A stretch of DNA of 64,000 nt from Sphingomonas sp. Leaf34 (GTDB lineage Bacteria; Pseudomonadota; Alphaproteobacteria; Sphingomonadales; Sphingomonadaceae), in assembly GCF_001421805.1 (NCBI RefSeq), contig NZ_LMLC01000002.1:434001-498000 (forward strand), read 5' to 3'. Shown here piece after piece: positions 53,615-63,465 of the stretch (positions are counted from its first letter, which is position 1; the number at the start of each line of letters is the position of its first letter). A model generated the notes under the pieces. That model made no database searches. It was given only the letters and a program-made list of their open reading frames with translations, and was not told the DNA's origin. The position numbers and the translations under genes were made by a program.

Positions 53615-54701
53615 GCCGCAGTCACAGATTGCGAACCCCCTGCCAATGTCATCGCATCGTCGCCCTCATCCGGCTGCCGTACTGCCATGACACCTAAAAT
53701 ATTGCCTTGCCGAGGCCCGGCCCACCCGGTGCCCTTGTCGAGCGCGATGTCGGGAATATCCGACAATTGGGCTATGGTAAAAGAATTGGACGGTAAACCG
53801 CGTTCGAACCAGTATGAGTAGCGCCGATAATATGACTTTTTATCGTAGGCGAGTCGTTTGCGCTTTTGGCGAAAATCATGGAATGCGAGCCGTAACCAAC
53901 CCGTCTTCGGGCCCATCAACTACATGATTCCAATATAGACGTGTCTTTCCGGCATCGTGATCTTCAGTTCGCTTCCTTCTTCAAGTTTATAATATGTCAT
54001 CTTGAGCCTACCACGCACGAAGCTCTCAAATTCTCCAGAGTCCGTTAACGTATCGATCGGAATAAATACCTTTGGGGATGTCGCCCCGCCACTCCGGGTC
54101 CACCGACCCTCCGCATCGCCGGCAACGATGTCGTCGATGAACTGGAGCAGTCCCTTGGCATAGAATTCAGTGCCAAGGTCGGCAGTATGTGTACCGTCCC
54201 GCAAATAGGTCTGTAAGGTTCCCTTGTTGCGCTGTTCTACCATCGCCGAGAACAGATCAAGGCAGGGAAGCCGGTTGTCGGAGGCAAAGGTCTGGATGGC
54301 ATCGGTGAGCGGGTCGTCGGAATAATCGATCGCGCGGCGATACAATTGTATGAAACAAGGAATTGCACCCCTCGCCTGGCAAAGACCGGCGATTTCTTCC
54401 AGGATTCTCATATATCCATCCCGCGTCTTACTGAATCTGACGCAGGAGGATATTTCCAAAATAACATAATCTGCCCCTTCGAGACCGAGATACTCGAAGA
54501 GATAGGGAACGAGATTGAATGTAGCTCCGCCGATCGCCTTATAGTCGAAATCATAGCGGCTGTCGGAGGACTCGCATTGCGTCCTCACCCTCTCAGCGTA
54601 GCCGTTGCTTTGCTCGCTGATGCTGAAGCCGAACAGGCGGACGACAGGTTTTGTACGAAATACCGCCGATGCAGATAGCTCCCCCTGGGAAGTGTCGTCA
54701 T
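53611..54701 (-). pseudogene. SGNH-hydrolase-like gene broken by a frameshift and an amber stop
   Basis: Three pieces. From the ATG at 54701: MTTLPRGSYLHRRYFVQ. A one-base loss in the A-run near 54652 moves the frame to PVVRLFGFSISEQSNG, VRTQCESSDSRYDFDYKAIGG and YVILEISSCVRFSK, to VYIGIM, ending in a TAG at 53920-53922. The same frame continues as LMGPKTGWLRLAFHDFRQ to a TGA overlapping the GT61 start. It looks like a polysaccharide-modifying SGNH-type protein of about 345 residues. Natural termination at 53611 is supported by the 4-nt overlap with the next gene. Confidence 0.65.
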
Positions 54702-55079
54702 GGCATCAAGCCATTCTCCGCCGCGTCGTGTGATCTTACCATAGCCCAGAAGCCACTTGTGGCCATGGGTCTATCTGATTGTCAGACCTCATTAACATAG
54801 TACAGGATCTTGTCGACCTTGGCCAGCAAGTCATCGCTGTCGGCGGGCCGGTACCTAGAGTCTGCGAAAGGTCTGACGCCCTGACTACGGCGCGAGGTCG
54901 TTGTGCACGGCCAAGCGTATTTGCCCTTACCGAGCGGCACAACTGCTCAGCGTTTGGCGTCGAGCGGTCGTCGGCGAGCCCCATTTCGCACAAGCCGGAA
55001 CAGACAGCTGGTTATGCGCATCCGTGATCGGCGGCACCGCGGACGCGCTATGATGTCTTCTTTATCTGCATCCCGCCGC
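54702..55079. other. Unassigned region before the IS66 remnant
   Basis: About 380 bp with several short ORFs on both strands and no recognisable protein. It may hold scrambled IS66 5' sequence; I could not align it to TnpA, TnpB or the TnpC N-terminus. Confidence 0.35.
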
Positions 55080-55900
55080 GCCGGAAAGCAAGATCGTGAA
55101 CTACATCTACGCCCGCCAAGGGGTGGATAACTCGCCTTCTGCGCTCGCTGACTGGATCGAGCACTCGGCCCAGCTTCTCACGCCGTTGGTCGAGGCGCTC
55201 GAGCGTCACGACATGGGCGGAGGCCAGCTGCACGCTGACGACATACCCGTGCCAGTCCTCGTGCTCGGTACCGGTTGCGCCAAGACCGGCAGGTTGTAGG
55301 CTCATGTCAGTGACAACCGCATCTCTGGCGGCAGGACGCCAGCCGCCGCGCTGTTCCGCCCCCCCCCCCCGCCGCAAGCCCCAGCGCCCAGCTGAGCACA
55401 GGCGGGCACTCCGGGGCGATCTCACGACCACGGCTATGCCCAGGGTTGATTACATATGCTGTGGGGTCGCCTGCCGGGCGGAGGTCCCACGCAATCTCTT
55501 TGACGTCCACGCCGAGACCGGCTCGGCGACGCCCCGTGAGGCGCTGAACCATATCGCCGGCCTCTACGCGGTCCAGTACGACGTGCGCAGCAAGTCGCCG
55601 GGCAAGCGACGATGTGGGCGCCAAGACAGGGCCGGACCACTGCCGAAAACGTTGCGCCATTGGCTCGACGGAACCGGCCGAAGCGGTCGCGGCACTCAGA
55701 CCTGTGGGTCCCTGTCCGCTACGCGCTCACCCGCTGGCCGCGCTGACCCGCAAGCGCGTTACCGTCGGCTCGAGATCGACGACAACGCAGCCGGGCACTC
55801 GCTGCGGGCCATTGCCATCGGCCTCACGAGCTGGCTGTTTGCGGACTCGAACCAGGGCGGCCGCAGTGGCGCCCACATCTATAGCCTTCGAAGCCGAGGT
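55080..55900 (+). mobile_element. IS66-family transposase (TnpC) remnant
   Basis: Several frames together give the TnpC catalytic half: IYARQGVDNSPSALADW and HADDIPVPVLVLGTGCAKTGRL (first catalytic Asp region), then VPRNLFDVHAETGSATPREALNHIAGLYAV, then LEIDDNAAGHSLRAIAIG and SWLFADSNQGG (Glu region). The N-terminal half, accessory tnpA/tnpB and clear terminal repeats are missing. It contains a C12 homopolymer. A dead insertion inside the polysaccharide cluster. Confidence 0.8.
55359..55370 (+). repeat. C12 homopolymer
   Basis: Twelve consecutive cytosines within the IS66 remnant. The longest mononucleotide run I noticed in the window, and a likely site of slippage or assembly uncertainty. 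Confidence 0.9.
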
Positions 55901-56190
55901 CTGGCCGACCGATACCATCAGCCGTCACGCCGACTATTTCACCCGTGGCGCCACTGAACTGCTGCTCTGGATTTACCGGCCAGCTTGCCCCGCCTCCTTT
56001 GTCCGATGCTTGCGGACAGGCAAGTTGGTCACGAGGTAAGTCGGCATACCCTGGCGACGCGGCAAGCACGGTGTCCATAGCGTCAGCTGACGCTCACATT
56101 ACGCCTCTGTCCATGCCGAATAAGAAAACCGCAACGACGTCCAGGCCTGACGTCCACGACGTTAGTCAGCGCAACCGCAAATTTTTGCCC

Positions 56191-57312
56191 TCATGTCGAA
56201 GTACCCAATCGCGTCGCCAGTCGGTTTTCTGCCTGAACGACGGCCAAGTCTAAATGAGCAGGATCAATCCGAAAATCCGAATTATACCGCAACTCCGGCT
56301 GTAGGCTTTCACCAAATACATACGTGTACTGCTGTCCACAAATTGTTGCGCAGTCATAGAAGAAGGTTTCTCTTCCGCCTCCAGGACAAAGCGTTATGAC
56401 TTGCGCATGCGATGGTGCAAAAATGATATTTGCAAAGGCTGCGCCGACCGGACCCACGATAATTCTTGCATCGCTTACTGCTGCGGCCTGCTGCGACAGG
56501 GACATACCCTGAACATCGAGTATCACGAAGCCGCTATTTTCAAGGTGATGTGCAAGTTTTTCCTGGTCGATGAGTCGCCGCTTGTACTTTGAACTACGGT
56601 AAAGCCAAATACGTTTCGGCTGAAACAGGGCTCCGCTAGCCGTTATCAAGTCACGGGTCTGCAACAGGTTGGGTGGATATTTCGAACCGCCGTGAGACCC
56701 GGCGGTCGTGATGAATACCAGCCAGTCCACTCGGCGGGGCCGTTCGTGAAAGACTAGCGGCAGCGCCAGCCTCGTCGTTGCGATCGCTTCCGCATAGATG
56801 TCGCGGATGTGCCCCCGCACGCGACGACCAATCAAAGCTTGTATGCCACGGACGTCCGTCACCGACGCCGCAAACGGCAGCTTCGGAAGGACCTCGGCTA
56901 CAAAATGGCCATAGTTATCGGCGGACCACTGGTTCAGCAGAAGCGCAGCAGGAATATGGACGATATCTTCGGTCGCGAGTGCAATCCGGGAAGCTTCGGC
57001 GGCATCAAGGAACTCGTCCAGCCGCTGCTTCGATCCCGGACGGGAGTGAAGCACGGACTCTGTTATCACCCTGCCATCTTGGAGAGCAACTACGCCGCTG
57101 GGGAACACAATCGCGTTGTTGATCGCGAAAGCCGTCATCCCGTCTACATTTACCATCCCCTGGTTGAAGATGCTTTCAAGGTGGGTAAGGTCATCCGGCG
57201 TCAGATGTTCAGCACCAATCACCGAGGGTCGCGGGCGAAAGTACGTCGAAGATTGCTGACGTTTGAGCAAGTGAACGCCATCGCTATGCGGCATGGCTTC
57301 ATGAATTGACAT
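56191..57312 (-). CDS. GT61-family glycosyltransferase
   Basis: 373 residues from the ATG at 57312; a TTG at 57336 with a GAGAG-type site is an alternative. GT61 motifs: QWSADNYGHFVAEVLPKLPF, IWLYRSSKYKRRLIDQEKL and IIVGPVGAAFANIIFAPS. No TPR part, unlike the GT61 at 52085. It follows the large GT gene with about 9-33 bp, so co-transcribed. Likely adds a sugar to the surface polysaccharide. Confidence 0.88.
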   Translation of the reverse strand: MSIHEAMPHSDGVHLLKRQQSSTYFRPRPSVIGAEHLTPDDLTHLESIFNQGMVNVDGMTAFAINNAIVFPSGVVALQDGRVITESVLHSRPGSKQRLDEFLDAAEASRIALATEDIVHIPAALLLNQWSADNYGHFVAEVLPKLPFAASVTDVRGIQALIGRRVRGHIRDIYAEAIATTRLALPLVFHERPRRVDWLVFITTAGSHGGSKYPPNLLQTRDLITASGALFQPKRIWLYRSSKYKRRLIDQEKLAHHLENSGFVILDVQGMSLSQQAAAVSDARIIVGPVGAAFANIIFAPSHAQVITLCPGGGRETFFYDCATICGQQYTYVFGESLQPELRYNSDFRIDPAHLDLAVVQAENRLATRLGTST

Positions 57313-57345
57313 CAGGCCGGGTGGTAAGTCAGTCAATATGAGCTC

Positions 57346-60300
57346 TCAACCCGCAGACTGGTTGAGTAAGGCATGCAAAACGGTCTCAACCGACATTTCG
57401 GACATGCAGCGACATTGGCCGGCCAGAAAACGCTCCGTACGAAGGCTAGTATGCAGTTCGCACGGTGCACAAGGCTTGTCGATTACTAGCGCTGCGCTCG
57501 CCTCTCCCAGCGGTCCCCGCGTCCGTGCGTTGGTGGGGCCGAAAAGCGCGATCAGCGGGATGTTCAACGAATTGGCGATGTTCATCACGCCGCTGTCGTT
57601 TGCAACAAACTGCGAGCAATTTAGCATTCGCGTCGCCATTTGCTCTATGTTGCCGCCGGTCATGTCGATCGTTCCAGGGATAGCCTCATCAGGCGTTCCA
57701 AAGGATGCTACTGGAATGCCGCGCGATGTCAGTTGCCTCGCGAGTTCCGCGAACCACGGCCAACGCTTGGTCGCCCACACGCCATCCTTGGAACCGGCGT
57801 GGAAGCCGACCAACCGATCCTTCGGCACCGTCCATCTCAGGTCGCCACAATAGGGCGCGCGCACGTCGTCTATGTCGTAGGGAACGCCCAGCAGAGCGTC
57901 GGCGGCGGCGAGGTTGAACTCGGCTTCATGTAGGGCGTGATTAGGATGGAAGACATCCCAGTCGCGGGAGCATAGCGTTCGCCGCGCAGAAAAACGAGGA
58001 GTCATTGCGCCGAAGCTGTGCGTTAGGAAAACCGTATCGTACCGCCGCTCCAGCACGTTGTCGCCGATCAAAAACGCCTGGTTCACGATTCCAGACAAGG
58101 ACACGACAAAAAGCAAATCCCCATGATCCCCGGCAACGACCACATCCACCGGCCGGCCCCAGCGCTTTGCCAAGTTGCGCAACATCGGCGTGGTATGAAT
58201 GATGTTGCCAAGCCCAGACCCTACGCCGACGAGAATAGGTTGCTGGATCGGAAGCACGATCTGGGACAACCTCTCGCGCTGCTGTGCGAAGGCGTAACGG
58301 GCCGAGTTTTCGTACGCGGCAACTGACTGATCCTGCCAATATGGCTCGTCCGTAAACAACCGCTCAATCTGCGCCGCCCAAAGCGCAGGGTCTTCCTGAA
58401 GAACTGTTCCACTTTCTGCCAACAGCAAGGGAACGTTGCCGCGATCCGAACCAATCACCGGGGTTCCGTGCCGCTGCGCCTCGATGACAACGCGGCTAAA
58501 CGTCTCAACAAAGTGATAACTCGGTACCATAACGACGCGCGCCCGCTTGTAGAGCGCCGCCATGTCGCTGGTGCGCTCCAGGACAGTTATGTTATCTAGC
58601 CCCATTGCCGTGATCGCCTCCTCGGCGAACCGACGTTCGGTTTGGGTGGCAATGGTTACAAAATTTCGACCCGGGAGTCGTTCGGCGACGCGCAGTAGCA
58701 AGTCGAATCCCTTGTCCGACCGCGCGTTCACCAACAGCACTTCGTCGCGGGATGCCGGATCAATCTCGGTTATCGGCTCATCATCGGGTAGCGAATAAAT
58801 CACCGGTGCCCGGAGATCGAAGCTGCTCTCCAACGTATCGCGTGTAAACTTCGAATTGACGTACGTCGTGTCGAAGCGTCGCAATATACTGTTGAATTCC
58901 GGCCGTGGTTCGGCACCTATGCCAACGTCCGGATAGTAGCCGGGAGACGGCGTCGGATGGTAGAAAATCTCGCGCCAGAAATGCACACCGAAAATCAATC
59001 GCCCGCGCAAAAATCTGAGGCCGGTGAGAACTTCGTAGCCCAGACCCGAAACAACATGCGTGATCGTTGCCTCTTCCCGGACGGCGAGCCGCAACAGGCT
59101 TTCCGGACCGGAGCCGACATACACATAGGGGATGCCATTAACGTCGCCGGTTTCACCCTCCAGTTCCTCACGAGTGCCGACGATCAGCGGTTCATAGCCC
59201 AGATCGCGATACAGCCGGGCCATTTGTTCGAGAAAATGCTCTGCGCCACCAAATTTGCGCGCGCCGAACTGTGAGATCAACAATACTCTGCCCCCGACCC
59301 CGTCACGTTGGCCAGGTCCGTCTTCAGGCTCTACAATTGCACCATGCTTGTGCGCTAAGGCCAGCAATGCCCGCAGCCCCCCGTCTGACGGCGTCAGACC
59401 TGCGTCGATCAACTCCAACAGGAACACACGTCGCCAGAGCCATTCGTGATGCACCGCGCCAGCGGATGTGACGATGCCCCCCGCCCATTCGAAACCGCGC
59501 TTTTCGGCTAGGTCCGAGGCGGAATTTGGCTGCATACTGCCGAAACGCATCCAATCCGCGTCAACCTGTTGCAGGCAGCGCGAGATGTCCGCGACGTCCA
59601 TTTCCGCTGCATCGGCAAGATGCGCCACGCCCGCGTGGCCATGCTTGCTCTGACCCAAATGGGACAGGAAACGCACTGTAAACTTCGCCGTGTCATTTTC
59701 GGGAGCAGCCGCGACCGCCCGGTCTGCGGCTTGTGCCGCCAGCTCCAATCTGCCAATCCGAAGCGCCGTCCCCGCCAGCGTCAGTTGCGCCGCCGCCGAC
59801 CCAGGCGCGCGCGCTGCAGCAGCCTCGGCGGCCTCCAGCGCACCCGAGGTGTCGCCCAAATGCATGAGCAATCCTGCAAGCTCCCGCGGGGCCCGGAAAT
59901 CCTTTGGCGCAAGTGCGTTCGCGGCCTGAAGGTGTTCAAGGGCCTCGGGTAAGACGTCGCGATCGGGTGGCATGGCCCCGTATCCACCGAATGCGACCAA
60001 CTGCGCCGCCCTCCCCGCCTCTAGCCGGTAGCGGTGCTCCTGCGGCCTTGCCTCAGCCAGCGCGGAAAATAGCGAATAGGCATCAGCAGCGCGCTGCAAC
60101 CGCAATAAGGCAATACCGAGGTAATAGTCGACTTCGTAACGCCCCGGCATGATCTGCTGCAGCCGTTCAAGTGCGGCGAGCGCCTGCTCGGCGCGTCCCG
60201 CCCGCAATAGGCTCCGCCCCAGGAACACCAGCGCCCGGCCATTGGCCTGCAGCGTCGGCCAGGCAACCTGTCCCAACGCGGCAAGTTCAACATCACGCTT

Positions 60301-60879
60301 GTCGTTGAAAAGCCGCTCGCAAAGGCTTGCAAGACGGTCCTCACTCGGAGCCGCGGCCGCAAGCAGGTCTTCCATCAACGCCAGCACCTGATCGATCGGC
60401 ACGTGCGCGGGCCCCGTTGCACCGGGAGCAGGCCGCGGCGTCTTAGGCACCGAGGGAAACATGCGGGGCATGGTGCCGTTCGCTACCGGCACGGACGACG
60501 TCGACGTCGACGTCCATCGTCCCGGAGCGCCTTCGGGCGCTCGCGGTGGGAAACGTACTTCGGGCCCTGGCTCCGCATCCGCGTTGAGGGGGGGCGTCTT
60601 CAGGACCGGCAGCGTGGGAGAGCAGGGTTCCGCCGTTGCGACCGTCACCGAATTACTGCTACGATCGAGCCATTCGGGCCGTAGCGGAATACGGAAGCCA
60701 TGATCGCCTGACCCGATCCCGGCCCGTTCAAGATCCCCTCGCATACGATTGGCGATGAAGCTGCCGACCCGGCGATCGTTCACGACGAGGTCAAATGTCA
60801 CATGGAGATCAGGCTTCGCCTCGTTCCAGAGCCATCCAATCGCTGCACCATCGAGAATGCGTTCGAACTTACCCCGCAT
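57346..60879 (-). CDS. Large fusion: N-terminal adaptor, TPR, GT4 and GT9 glycosyltransferase domains
   Basis: 1177 residues. Residues 1-95 are a small beta domain (LDGAAIGWLWNEAKPD, GSGDHGFRIPL) found in front of several alphaproteobacterial polysaccharide proteins. A Pro-rich linker runs to about 155. TPR-type repeats cover about 160-410. A GT4 domain covers about 530-870 (FGGAEHFLEQMARLYRDLGY, VPSYHFVETFSRVVIEA). A GT9 heptosyltransferase-like domain covers about 880-1170 (GVGSGLGNIIHTTPMLRNLA, FVANDSGVMNIANSL, IALFGPTNARTRGP). It may add two sugars in sequence. Frame fully intact. Confidence 0.9.
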   Translation of the reverse strand: MRGKFERILDGAAIGWLWNEAKPDLHVTFDLVVNDRRVGSFIANRMRGDLERAGIGSGDHGFRIPLRPEWLDRSSNSVTVATAEPCSPTLPVLKTPPLNADAEPGPEVRFPPRAPEGAPGRWTSTSTSSVPVANGTMPRMFPSVPKTPRPAPGATGPAHVPIDQVLALMEDLLAAAAPSEDRLASLCERLFNDKRDVELAALGQVAWPTLQANGRALVFLGRSLLRAGRAEQALAALERLQQIMPGRYEVDYYLGIALLRLQRAADAYSLFSALAEARPQEHRYRLEAGRAAQLVAFGGYGAMPPDRDVLPEALEHLQAANALAPKDFRAPRELAGLLMHLGDTSGALEAAEAAAARAPGSAAAQLTLAGTALRIGRLELAAQAADRAVAAAPENDTAKFTVRFLSHLGQSKHGHAGVAHLADAAEMDVADISRCLQQVDADWMRFGSMQPNSASDLAEKRGFEWAGGIVTSAGAVHHEWLWRRVFLLELIDAGLTPSDGGLRALLALAHKHGAIVEPEDGPGQRDGVGGRVLLISQFGARKFGGAEHFLEQMARLYRDLGYEPLIVGTREELEGETGDVNGIPYVYVGSGPESLLRLAVREEATITHVVSGLGYEVLTGLRFLRGRLIFGVHFWREIFYHPTPSPGYYPDVGIGAEPRPEFNSILRRFDTTYVNSKFTRDTLESSFDLRAPVIYSLPDDEPITEIDPASRDEVLLVNARSDKGFDLLLRVAERLPGRNFVTIATQTERRFAEEAITAMGLDNITVLERTSDMAALYKRARVVMVPSYHFVETFSRVVIEAQRHGTPVIGSDRGNVPLLLAESGTVLQEDPALWAAQIERLFTDEPYWQDQSVAAYENSARYAFAQQRERLSQIVLPIQQPILVGVGSGLGNIIHTTPMLRNLAKRWGRPVDVVVAGDHGDLLFVVSLSGIVNQAFLIGDNVLERRYDTVFLTHSFGAMTPRFSARRTLCSRDWDVFHPNHALHEAEFNLAAADALLGVPYDIDDVRAPYCGDLRWTVPKDRLVGFHAGSKDGVWATKRWPWFAELARQLTSRGIPVASFGTPDEAIPGTIDMTGGNIEQMATRMLNCSQFVANDSGVMNIANSLNIPLIALFGPTNARTRGPLGEASAALVIDKPCAPCELHTSLRTERFLAGQCRCMSEMSVETVLHALLNQSAG

Positions 60880-61107
60880 ATCAGGCTCGGCCCTCGATCA
60901 TTTTCGAGGAATAGCAGGACGACAAACGTGCTCTCCGTCTACCGAGGATAGCTCCGGAGACGGAAAGACGCCTTGGACACTATGTTGATTTTGATCGTTA
61001 TCATCCCTGCAGTGTACGATCAACGTGCAACCGCGAATTAAGGTACAGCGAGGATGGACAGGCTGGTGTTTCGCCGGAAAGTTATGGCGGCCGGGGCTGG
61101 CCTCACA

Positions 61108-61806
61108 TTAGTCGGATGGCGAACATCCATTGAGGAATGCTGTGGCCTCAGCATCAATTTCGTCAAGTTGCCTGGTCCATGACACTCCGGTTTTTAACAC
61201 GGTCGCCGGGTTGCCAGCCGCCACGGTAAAAGGCGGCACCTCCTTCGTCACAACACTAGCTGCGCCAATGATTGAGCCTTTGCCTATTACGGTTCCGGGG
61301 CAAACCGTCACACCTCGAGCCACCCATACATGCTCACCGATTGTGATGGTGCGCTTCGTGTTAGTTATAGTCCGGCTTTCAACATCTATAATGCCATGCT
61401 GATCGCACGCTTGCAGATGCACGTTATGCGACAACATGCAGTCGGATCCGATTGATATGCCGCCGTTGACGATCACGCCCGTGGCCTCATTGATCGATGT
61501 CTTGTCTCCAATCTGCAACGTCGCGTGGCCGTAAATCATGCAGGACAGATTTAACTTTCGGCATTCGCCTATTTTCACTCGAATGTTCGGACGATTCATA
61601 GTTAGCCGGATAGTCCCAGCAAAATCTCCAACCTCGATCTGAGTGCCAGCAATCACGCTACGTGCGTCGAGGATCAGTGACGCTGTTTTCCGTTCCAAAG
61701 ATGCGATTGCCTTGGGGCCAAGATGTAACGACATCTGGTCCCAGGCACTTTCGCTCACACGCAGCCCAGGAAGGTTACGCGCAGCTTCAAAGCCAACAAG
61801 CTCCAT
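61108..61806 (-). CDS. Hexapeptide O-acetyltransferase
   Basis: 232 residues from the ATG at 61806, with GGGGA about 9 nt upstream; a GTG at 61866 is possible. Left-handed beta-helix repeats: SCMIYGHATLQIGDKTSI, VIVNGGISIGSDCMLSHNVHLQA, HVWVARGVTVCPGTVIGKGSIIGAASVVTK (read in pieces). The His in SHNVHLQACDQHG is of the catalytic type. It probably O-acetylates the polysaccharide or a sugar precursor. GC content is below the window average, suggesting acquisition. Confidence 0.85.
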   Translation of the reverse strand: MELVGFEAARNLPGLRVSESAWDQMSLHLGPKAIASLERKTASLILDARSVIAGTQIEVGDFAGTIRLTMNRPNIRVKIGECRKLNLSCMIYGHATLQIGDKTSINEATGVIVNGGISIGSDCMLSHNVHLQACDQHGIIDVESRTITNTKRTITIGEHVWVARGVTVCPGTVIGKGSIIGAASVVTKEVPPFTVAAGNPATVLKTGVSWTRQLDEIDAEATAFLNGCSPSD

Positions 61807-61934
61807 ATTACCATTTCCCCGACCATTAATATTACAGATAGCATGCTCCGACCCTAAACACTCCACCTGTCACCGTGCGAGTTTTACCGATTTCCATCGA
61901 CGCCCATATCCAAAGCCGAATCAGCTCAAGATAA

Positions 61935-62660
61935 TTAAGCTTCGATTCCGAACAACGATTGCAGCATATCGGTCCCGACCTCCTTGGTACCATGAACAGT
62001 GTTTCCGACATTTTGATCATGAATAGCAATAAGCCACATAGGATCTAGCGTTTTGATATTAAAATTATCGAGCTCTTTGAATACATTGACATGATGAAAT
62101 TCGGTAGCAAAACGGAGCTTTTCTCCACCGGATCTATCACTTACAAGACTAAAAAAGTTGCTAGTGGGATAATCCCTCAAAAATAGTTTACGCTTAATAA
62201 CATCATAGTCCGCGCCCGATCTGAAATTTATTACATGCGGCATGCTCATCGAACTATTTATACCCGCGAAGGCTATCTCGCGAGCGCGAAAGAGGTGAGA
62301 CTTTTCAAGTGCGTCATCGTTGTCGAGCCGGGTCGATACACAGTACTCGAAAGACTCAAGCGACGTATTGATCTTATCATGCGCCTCTTGCTGCGACCGA
62401 GCAAATACTGGAGTGATTACCCCGTCCAGATAGTCATAGTATTCAGCGGGCGTGTCTGGATCAAACATTACAAACCATGTAAAGTTTGTTAAAGACTGAT
62501 GCCGGACCGAAGGAAGGCAATATCTATTGAATAAATCTCGCCGATGCGCCAGCCATTTATTGTCAAGATTCAAGGATGACTTATCAGATCCGATAAAGTT
62601 AGCCCTTATGTTGTACCGCGTTATCAAGACGCTGGCCATTTTATCAGATAGATTGCTCAT
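61935..62660 (-). CDS. Putative rhamnosyltransferase-like glycosyltransferase
   Basis: 241 residues from the ATG at 62660, with AGGA about 7 nt upstream. SVLITRYNIR, RRDLFNRYCLPSVRHQSLTNFTWFVMFDPDTP and CVSTRLDNDDALEKSHL match the family annotated as putative rhamnosyl transferase. The DDD-type acidic motif near residue 130 is the likely metal/nucleotide-sugar site. Low GC (clearly below the neighbours), so probably horizontally acquired with the cluster. Confidence 0.8.
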   Translation of the reverse strand: MSNLSDKMASVLITRYNIRANFIGSDKSSLNLDNKWLAHRRDLFNRYCLPSVRHQSLTNFTWFVMFDPDTPAEYYDYLDGVITPVFARSQQEAHDKINTSLESFEYCVSTRLDNDDALEKSHLFRAREIAFAGINSSMSMPHVINFRSGADYDVIKRKLFLRDYPTSNFFSLVSDRSGGEKLRFATEFHHVNVFKELDNFNIKTLDPMWLIAIHDQNVGNTVHGTKEVGTDMLQSLFGIEA

Positions 62661-62697
62661 AAATATTCCTATAATCACCGAACATAGCTGACAGCAC

Positions 62698-63360
62698 TCA
62701 GCAGCGGTCCAATACAATTCCCCGCCTCAACCAGTTATGCTTTCTATCGGGAGGCGTCTCGACGTCCTTAATAACTTCTGAATAAGTAACTGGCGTAACC
62801 GAGTAGTTCATGGCCGCCAAATCTTTACCCTCCTTGAGCGTAAGTGTCGCAATGCCATCAAGGTAGAAATATTCATTGCGCCATTCTGGCTTAACGCCTC
62901 TGGACAGGTAGCTTGACCGGTAGCCCGGTCGTCCCAATTCGCTTCGGCCTGGCTCGTTTACCCACTCGTCATTTACTTTGCGCCCTCCCCCTGACGCTAC
63001 GTGGAGAAGCTTGCCTTCAACATTGTGAAACCCAAGCTTGTCCACTCTACCAGGCTTCTTCCAGTATTCGATTTCGTTACGTACGCGAAAATAGCCTTGC
63101 CCTTTGAGCGTTACAAATTCGCCATTGTGAAATAAGAGCCAACGACCAGCTAGCGCATTTTTAAATGGCTCGATCCAGCGGCCATCGACGACGCCAATCG
63201 GACCATTAGAGGTGCGGTTTTGGAGATCAGAAGGTGTCGAACACACCATGAGAAAAAATGCCGACTGCAATAACACATTCTCACTCCCGTTGTGCCCCGT
63301 GCCACCAATCACGTACCGCGCTGTAATGAGCTTAACGGCCACTAACCTCTGTCGTTTCAA
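62698..63360 (-). CDS. Unknown polysaccharide-cluster protein, possibly frameshifted at its 5' end
   Basis: The open frame starts at a TTG (63360) and has no ATG until residue 38, which is suspicious. In another frame an ATG at 63493 gives MFGSGQQPLAATLCGQFLPS to FRIKYARFETTEVSG. Dropping one C near 63330 joins this to VKLITARYVIGGTG, giving one protein of about 265 residues. The C-terminal part (FRVRNEIEYWKKPG, HVASGGGRKV, FYLDGIATLTLKEG) is beta-rich. I recognise no family. Located between two glycosyltransferase-type genes. Confidence 0.5.
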   Translation of the reverse strand: MKRQRLVAVKLITARYVIGGTGHNGSENVLLQSAFFLMVCSTPSDLQNRTSNGPIGVVDGRWIEPFKNALAGRWLLFHNGEFVTLKGQGYFRVRNEIEYWKKPGRVDKLGFHNVEGKLLHVASGGGRKVNDEWVNEPGRSELGRPGYRSSYLSRGVKPEWRNEYFYLDGIATLTLKEGKDLAAMNYSVTPVTYSEVIKDVETPPDRKHNWLRRGIVLDRC

Positions 63361-63465
63361 ACCGCGCGTATTTGATCCGAAAGATAAGCGGCACGGATGC
63401 GTCCGGTTGGATGGACGACCAAGCGCCTACTACGCTTGGCAAAAACTGTCCACAAAGCGTAGCAG

